The notes under the pieces are model-generated. The model was given only the letters and a program-made list of their open reading frames with translations. It was not told the DNA's origin and did no database searches. DNA of 64,000 bases from an uncultured Clostridia bacterium. Its GTDB lineage: Bacteria; Bacillota; Clostridia; Christensenellales; Aristaeellaceae. The translations under genes and the position numbers were made by a program. This document shows, piece after piece, positions 24,801 to 30,800 of this stretch (position 1 is its first letter; every line of letters starts with the position of its first letter). The stretch lies in NCBI GenBank assembly GCA_947565865.1, contig CANOHT010000003.1:1-64000 (forward strand). The letters are read 5' to 3'.

Positions 24801-27800
24801 GATTTTGTTCGCGCCGCTGGCCGTCTTCTGCAGCACGTCGTCAATATAGACCGCCTTCACATAATGCTTGGCGTCCGTGCTCCAGGTAACGGTATGATTA
24901 TCGCCCTTGCTCAGCAGGTTCGCGGGGGTGGTGGGCGTGATGGTTCCGCCGTAGTCAATGGTGGTGGTGACATACACCGCCTCTACCGGCAGATTCGGGT
25001 CAGGCCCGCACATCACCACGATGGAGCTGGGCATGGACACATTGCGGAAGGTATAGCTGTTTCCTTCCGGCAGGGTGGAGAGAATCAGGTTGTTGACAAT
25101 GACCGTCTCCACGATGAAGCCTGAGGGAATCCGCCAGTTGACCGTGTAATCGCTCTTCCAGTTCACCGACGCGCCAGGGGTGATGGACGTGCCCTTGGCA
25201 ATCTTGGTGGTGATGGGGTACGGTCCTCTGTTGAGCTGGGCGTTGCCGCCCTCCGTAGCGCCCTCGCGCACGGCGGTCACAACAATTTCCTGAGCGGTAT
25301 GAATGTCGTTGAAGGTGAAGCTGTTGCTCGCCCGAATCGCGTCATCAACTTCGTAAGGGATGCCGTTGATGGTGTATTCAGAAAGCACATAGCCAGGGGA
25401 CACGCGCCACTTCACCGTGTAGGTCTCACCGAAATGAGCCCGGTAGGTGCCGCCGCGTTCGGGTACGTCAAAGGCAATACCGCCAACGGGCGTCGCGGTG
25501 ATGTCGTAAAGTGTCTCCTCACTGATGCCGCCGTTGCCTTCGCCCTCGCTGAAGACCACATAGACGCTGTGGTTCTCGCGAATGTTCTCCTGATGCCAGC
25601 CGGTGCTGATGAGATCGTCGCGGTTCTCGCCGTCGATGGTCACATGCTCGACAAAGTAGCCAGGCGCGGCCTGCCACCTGATTTCAGCCGTATCGCCGGG
25701 GGTATAGCTCTTGACGCCGCCCGCCGGGTCGTTGATGTCGTATACACGGCCCTCGCCACGGTAGCTGCGGCTGACGGAATAGCTTTCCGTCCAGATCGCC
25801 GTCACCGTCACGTCCTCGTAATTCTGAAGAACGGTGCTGGCGTTGACCGCTGTCGCGGGGTCCTCGGGATCAATGCGCCACTCCACAAAGGTGTACACGT
25901 TGCCCGAGGTATCCTTCCACGCGCTGGGCGTGACAGGGAAGCCGGAGGGCTTGGCGTTGTAGCTGTACAGTCCGGTGCAGGTGGAATCGTAAATGGGCGT
26001 CAGGGTACGCTTATCCGAGCGAACAGCGCCCTGCGCATGGTTCTTGTATGCGTAATCGAAGGTGATCTGAGCATTGTTCAGGGGCGTCCACTTCGCATAA
26101 GCCACCAGCTTCGCGCCGGGATCAGCGGTGTTCTCCCCTGCCTCGTTGCGCAGGGTATGCTCGTTGACGACGGTGCTGGTATCAATCATCTGAGCGTCGG
26201 GATTGGTGATGGTATCCGCCTCGTCAAACCAGCCCACAAAGCGGAAGTACTTGTTATTCTGACCCGCGTTCAGCGCGGCGGCATTGGGCACACCGCTCAC
26301 GTTCGAGCCATAGGCCGCCTGCATGGTACGGAATACGCCGTTCTCATCGCCGCCAGGCGCGCCGTTGGTGTTAAACTCAACGTCGTATTTCAGGATATCG
26401 TAGTAGACGAGAATCTTCGCGCCGTCCGCGCGCGCTACGGTCAGCTTGGAGTTTTCGCTGTTGATCGTATAGCCGCGCTTGGCTTCCGGCGTATACACAA
26501 TGTTGCCGGTGCCCGCGTCGATACCGACAACGGTCTCCTCCTGCTCATACTGCCCGTCCGGCAGCTGCATATAGGTTTCAATCAGGTACATGGTCTGGCT
26601 GGTGGGAATCCACTTAGCCGTGAGCACAATACCGTCGCGCTCAATATAGAAGTAGGCGTCGGCAGGATAGGTGGTGGTCTTGGACGCGTCATCCACCATG
26701 CGCGTGTAATCCCAACCAACGAACTTATAGCCGCTGGGAGCCGTCATGCTGCCAATCTTGGGCAGCGTAATGGGCTCCTGCAAGTGCGCCGTCACGGGCG
26801 CGGGAGCGGTGCCGCCGCCAGCACCCTTGCTGAAGGACACGGTGGCCTCCGTGGCGCCGCTGAGGATTTCGTCGCCGTTTTCATCCTCGATAACAAACAA
26901 CGGAATCGTAATGCTCTCAGACAGCGAACCCGCGTCGTTGACCACAAACAGCGTAATGGAATGGTACTCGCCCGCAACCCAGTTACGAGGCTTTTCAATC
27001 TGCGTGTTCACCGAGAAGAAGTGCTCGGAGGTTGCGTAATAGTTCTGCTTCTGCGCGGGCGTGTAACCATTGAGCGTCGCCAGGCTGGCCACGCCCTTGC
27101 CCTGGATCAGGCTGCCAACGGAAATTTCATTGGTCTCGGTGGGCAAACCTTCGTCGAAGCGATAATAAAGCTGCAGCTTGGTATCCGTAGCGCCCGCCAT
27201 GTAGGCGGTCACGTCCACCTTGGAACCGTTTGCGGTGGCCGTTGTCCGCACAGGGTTAATCAGCGGCGGCTCAGAAACCTTACCAACGCCGAACATGCAG
27301 GTGAAGGTGGTCGATTCGCCGGGGGCCAGCTTATAGTTCTTGGGCAGCCAGGAGAACGTCAGCTCGGAATCGACGCCGCCGAAAGCCGGGTTGCCGTCAA
27401 TCACCTGATTTGTGCCGCCGTGGCGGCCTCCCGCCCAATCGTTGGACCAGTAAAATTTCCCGCGGCTGGGATACTTCATGGCGTTTCGAGTATCCGCCGT
27501 TTTACCGATGCCGGAAATGGAGTTATGCAGCAGAATATTGAACTGGCAGAAGTCGCCCGTGACTTCCTTCATGGCAAATCCGGTATTGGTAAAGATAATG
27601 TCAGCGTTATCACTGTTATGGATCATTACGTCGGCGCCCATGGCAAAGCCAACCCAGCGATCCGCATTGGAACGGTTCTGCGCTGTGATGTCATACTGCA
27701 CATAGTAGCCGCCGCCGGCAGGTTTGGACGACAGCTTGTAATACACATTGTCCCGAACATGATAGAACGTGTCATAGCCAGGGAAGCTGAGGCCGACCTG

Positions 27801-30800
27801 CCCGCTGCTGGGCGCGGCGCCGGGAGAGGTCAGTACGCTGGCAACCATATCCCAGGCGGCGTCGCTGTAAGCAACCTTTTGGCCTGCGGCTCCGTTGATC
27901 TTGACGCGTCCGCCGGCCAGCGTGGATATAATCTTACCATTGTTGATATTGCCGGAAGGTGTATTGAGCTTCCAGGAAATATCCGCATAGGGCTGGCGGC
28001 CATTGAACTCGCGCACCAAAGCCTCGTCAAACACCTGGCCGGAAGCAGGCTTTTCGAAGTTCGCGGCAGGCTGGGACATACCGGCGACCGATGCCTCGTC
28101 ATGGATGGCAGGCTTCGCGCCCCAGTCGGCATACAGTTTCAGCGTGCTGTAGCCGCTGGCGCTGGTCTTGTCCAGCGTTTCCACATTAAATTGTTTTTTC
28201 AGATAGGATGCGTTGCTGGTCAAATTCGACCACAGGATCAGACTCTTATCGGTGGTATTGGCAATATTGATGGTCAGCAGGGGCGTCTTGGCAGCGGTGA
28301 TGGCGTCGTAGGGCGTACCGTCCGCCTTGGTGAGCGAGGTAATGATCGTTCCCCACTGATACCAAACCCGAGCCAGCTCCGTATCGGCGTTGTCGGTGAA
28401 GGTATAGCCATCCAGCGTCGGCTGAATCGCCAGGACGCCTGCCGTAGCCGTCGTCCCCACCTCATCCGTGATGGACGCGCACTCAGGCTCCAGATGACGC
28501 CAGTGGTATTCCTGGCTCGCGTCATACACGCGGCCCTCCACCAGCTTCCAGGTATCAGCCGTGACCGGCAGCGTCTCCACGACGTTCAGGCCGCCGTTGG
28601 CGTCCTTGAGTTCCACCCGCAGCGCCTGAGGAATCTTGCCGGCGAACGCGGCAGCGTTGCTGATCTTCAGCGCGGAGATGGTGTCGGAGGAGGTCGGTGT
28701 GGGCAGCGCGCCGACAATAGCGTCAATCACGCGGCTCCAGTAGAAAGTAGCTTCGATATTGGTATAGCGCATTTCGTTGGCCAGCACATACCGGCCGGAC
28801 GCCACATCGTTGATGGTCGCGCGCCACACCCACTTGGACGCAGGGGAAGTCTCCCCCTGCAGGATACCCACAGCAGCATCGCCAAGCCAGCGGGCCGTCA
28901 GGCTCTGGGTAGCGGAATCGTATTCTTTGACTTCCACCTTGCGCCAGGTAACCGGCAGCTCCACCAGCACGGGCGTGGGGTCATCCAGCTCGGACCTGAC
29001 GTCCTCCATCAGCACCCTGACTGTGGGGTAATTAGCTTCCAGCCACGCAAGCTGATCTGCCTCCGCCGTCGGGCTGTTGCGCTTCTGCGCCAGCTGGTCA
29101 GCCGTGGGGTTATCGCCATTGTAATCGGCGGCGGACTTGAAAAACCAGTCGCTGTACGTTTGCTTCCAATAAGGGTTCACAAGCGAACCGGCCATAGCCG
29201 CGACCTTTTCCAGCTCATAGGCGTTACCGGAACCGCTGTATTTGCTGTTGTAGGTGGTATAGTCGTTACGGTTGGACAGCTTCATCAGCTCGGTGTTCCA
29301 GCACACCCGAATGTGCGGGTAACGGCCGTTCAGGCTGGCCGCCACAACCCAGCGCACCGCGTCATCCTCGTCATAATCCAGAGCGCTGGGGTCAGGATGC
29401 GTGTTGATATAGTCCTGCAGCGCCTCGGCGTTCCACTGAGGAATAACCTGAGCCAGGGCCGCGTCGTACCGATACTGGGCCTTGGTAGCACTCAAATCAT
29501 AAGCGCGGCCACTTTCCAGAATGAAGCGCCACGGCACAGGAATTTCCACCGCCGCCATCTTGGTGGTAACAGTATCCAGGTTCTCCTCCACCTGATACTC
29601 ATACACCGCCACGATACTCGTGGGGAAGCGCTCCATGGCGCGCTCCTCGCGCACACCGTCCTCGAAATACAGCACCTCATAGGACTTGCTGTAATCATAA
29701 TAGTTGGCAGGATCAATAACGTAATTCGCCCGCTCCTCCGCAGACAGCGCCAAATAGGCGTCCGCCGCCTCCTTATTCAGGAAGGCCACGATACGCCGGG
29801 TGCTGGAAGCCTGACTGCGCAGCAGCTTCGGGTTGATGATAACCGTCAGGATCCGATCGTCCGGGATGCTTTCGGTGATGACGCCCCATTCCTTGTTCTC
29901 ATCGCCTGTGTGGACGGCCATGGCCAGCGCGCTGGAGGTGCAGCGGAACTGCATGCCGGACAGCTGGATACGGGAGGCGTAATCCGCGGGCAGCGCCACT
30001 TCAATCGACGTTTTACCAGCCTCGATGCCCTCGCCATAGGTCAAGGTAATAACCCTGCGGATAGACTCCGGCAAAGATGAGACAGGACGCCATTCGGTGC
30101 CGCCCATCTCCCGATATTCCCACAGATGATGATAAGCCGTGCCATTGTAGAAGCCATCCTTGACGGCAATGGCATAGTTCTCGTCGCGATCCGTCGCGTC
30201 GCCCTTATCCAATGAGAAGTTCGGCTTGGCGTCCACCTCCATGAGGGCCGTCATGCCGACGTTGGTGATAGCGTCCGACTTCACGTTGGGGATGATTTCC
30301 AGCCACGCGTCGGTCATCCAGGGCGCTTTGTCAGGATAATCCTCCACCAGGAAGGAATCCACGCCGATAACGACTTCATGACTGTACTCCAGTTCAGGCG
30401 CTTCACCGGAAGCAAAGGCGTCGCCATGGGCATGAAGCGTGATATAGCAGCGGATGGTCGCGCCGTCAATGGCCCTGAGCACATTGGCGTCGGGCGCCAC
30501 AAGCCGATAAGCCGTCGGCCAGCCGTTCCCATTCGTCACAAAGGAGCCGCCCGCGAAGGTGCCCGCCGTCAGGGACTGAAAGCTGGCGCTGCCCGCCGCC
30601 TTGTAGGACCAGTGGAAGGTCACCACCGCCTCGGCCGCGTTGTCACCGGTTACGGTGGGGATATAGCCCACATAAACCGGCTGGGCGGCATAGGACACCT
30701 GCGTGTTCCGCTTCGCCGTATCCTCCGCAACGTCCATGTGGAAGGCGGTCAGCAAGTCCGCCGGGATGGTGATGGTCGCTTCCTCGCCAAGCACTTCATA

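Noticed and set aside
16080..25124. Plus-strand open frame of 3,014 codons
   Set aside because: Antisense shadow of the giant gene repeats, with periodic composition mirroring the real protein. No ribosome site or signal is seen.
11770..25790. CRISPR-like or satellite array
   Set aside because: The periodicity belongs to a coding frame of diverged protein domains. There are no short identical repeats with unique spacers.
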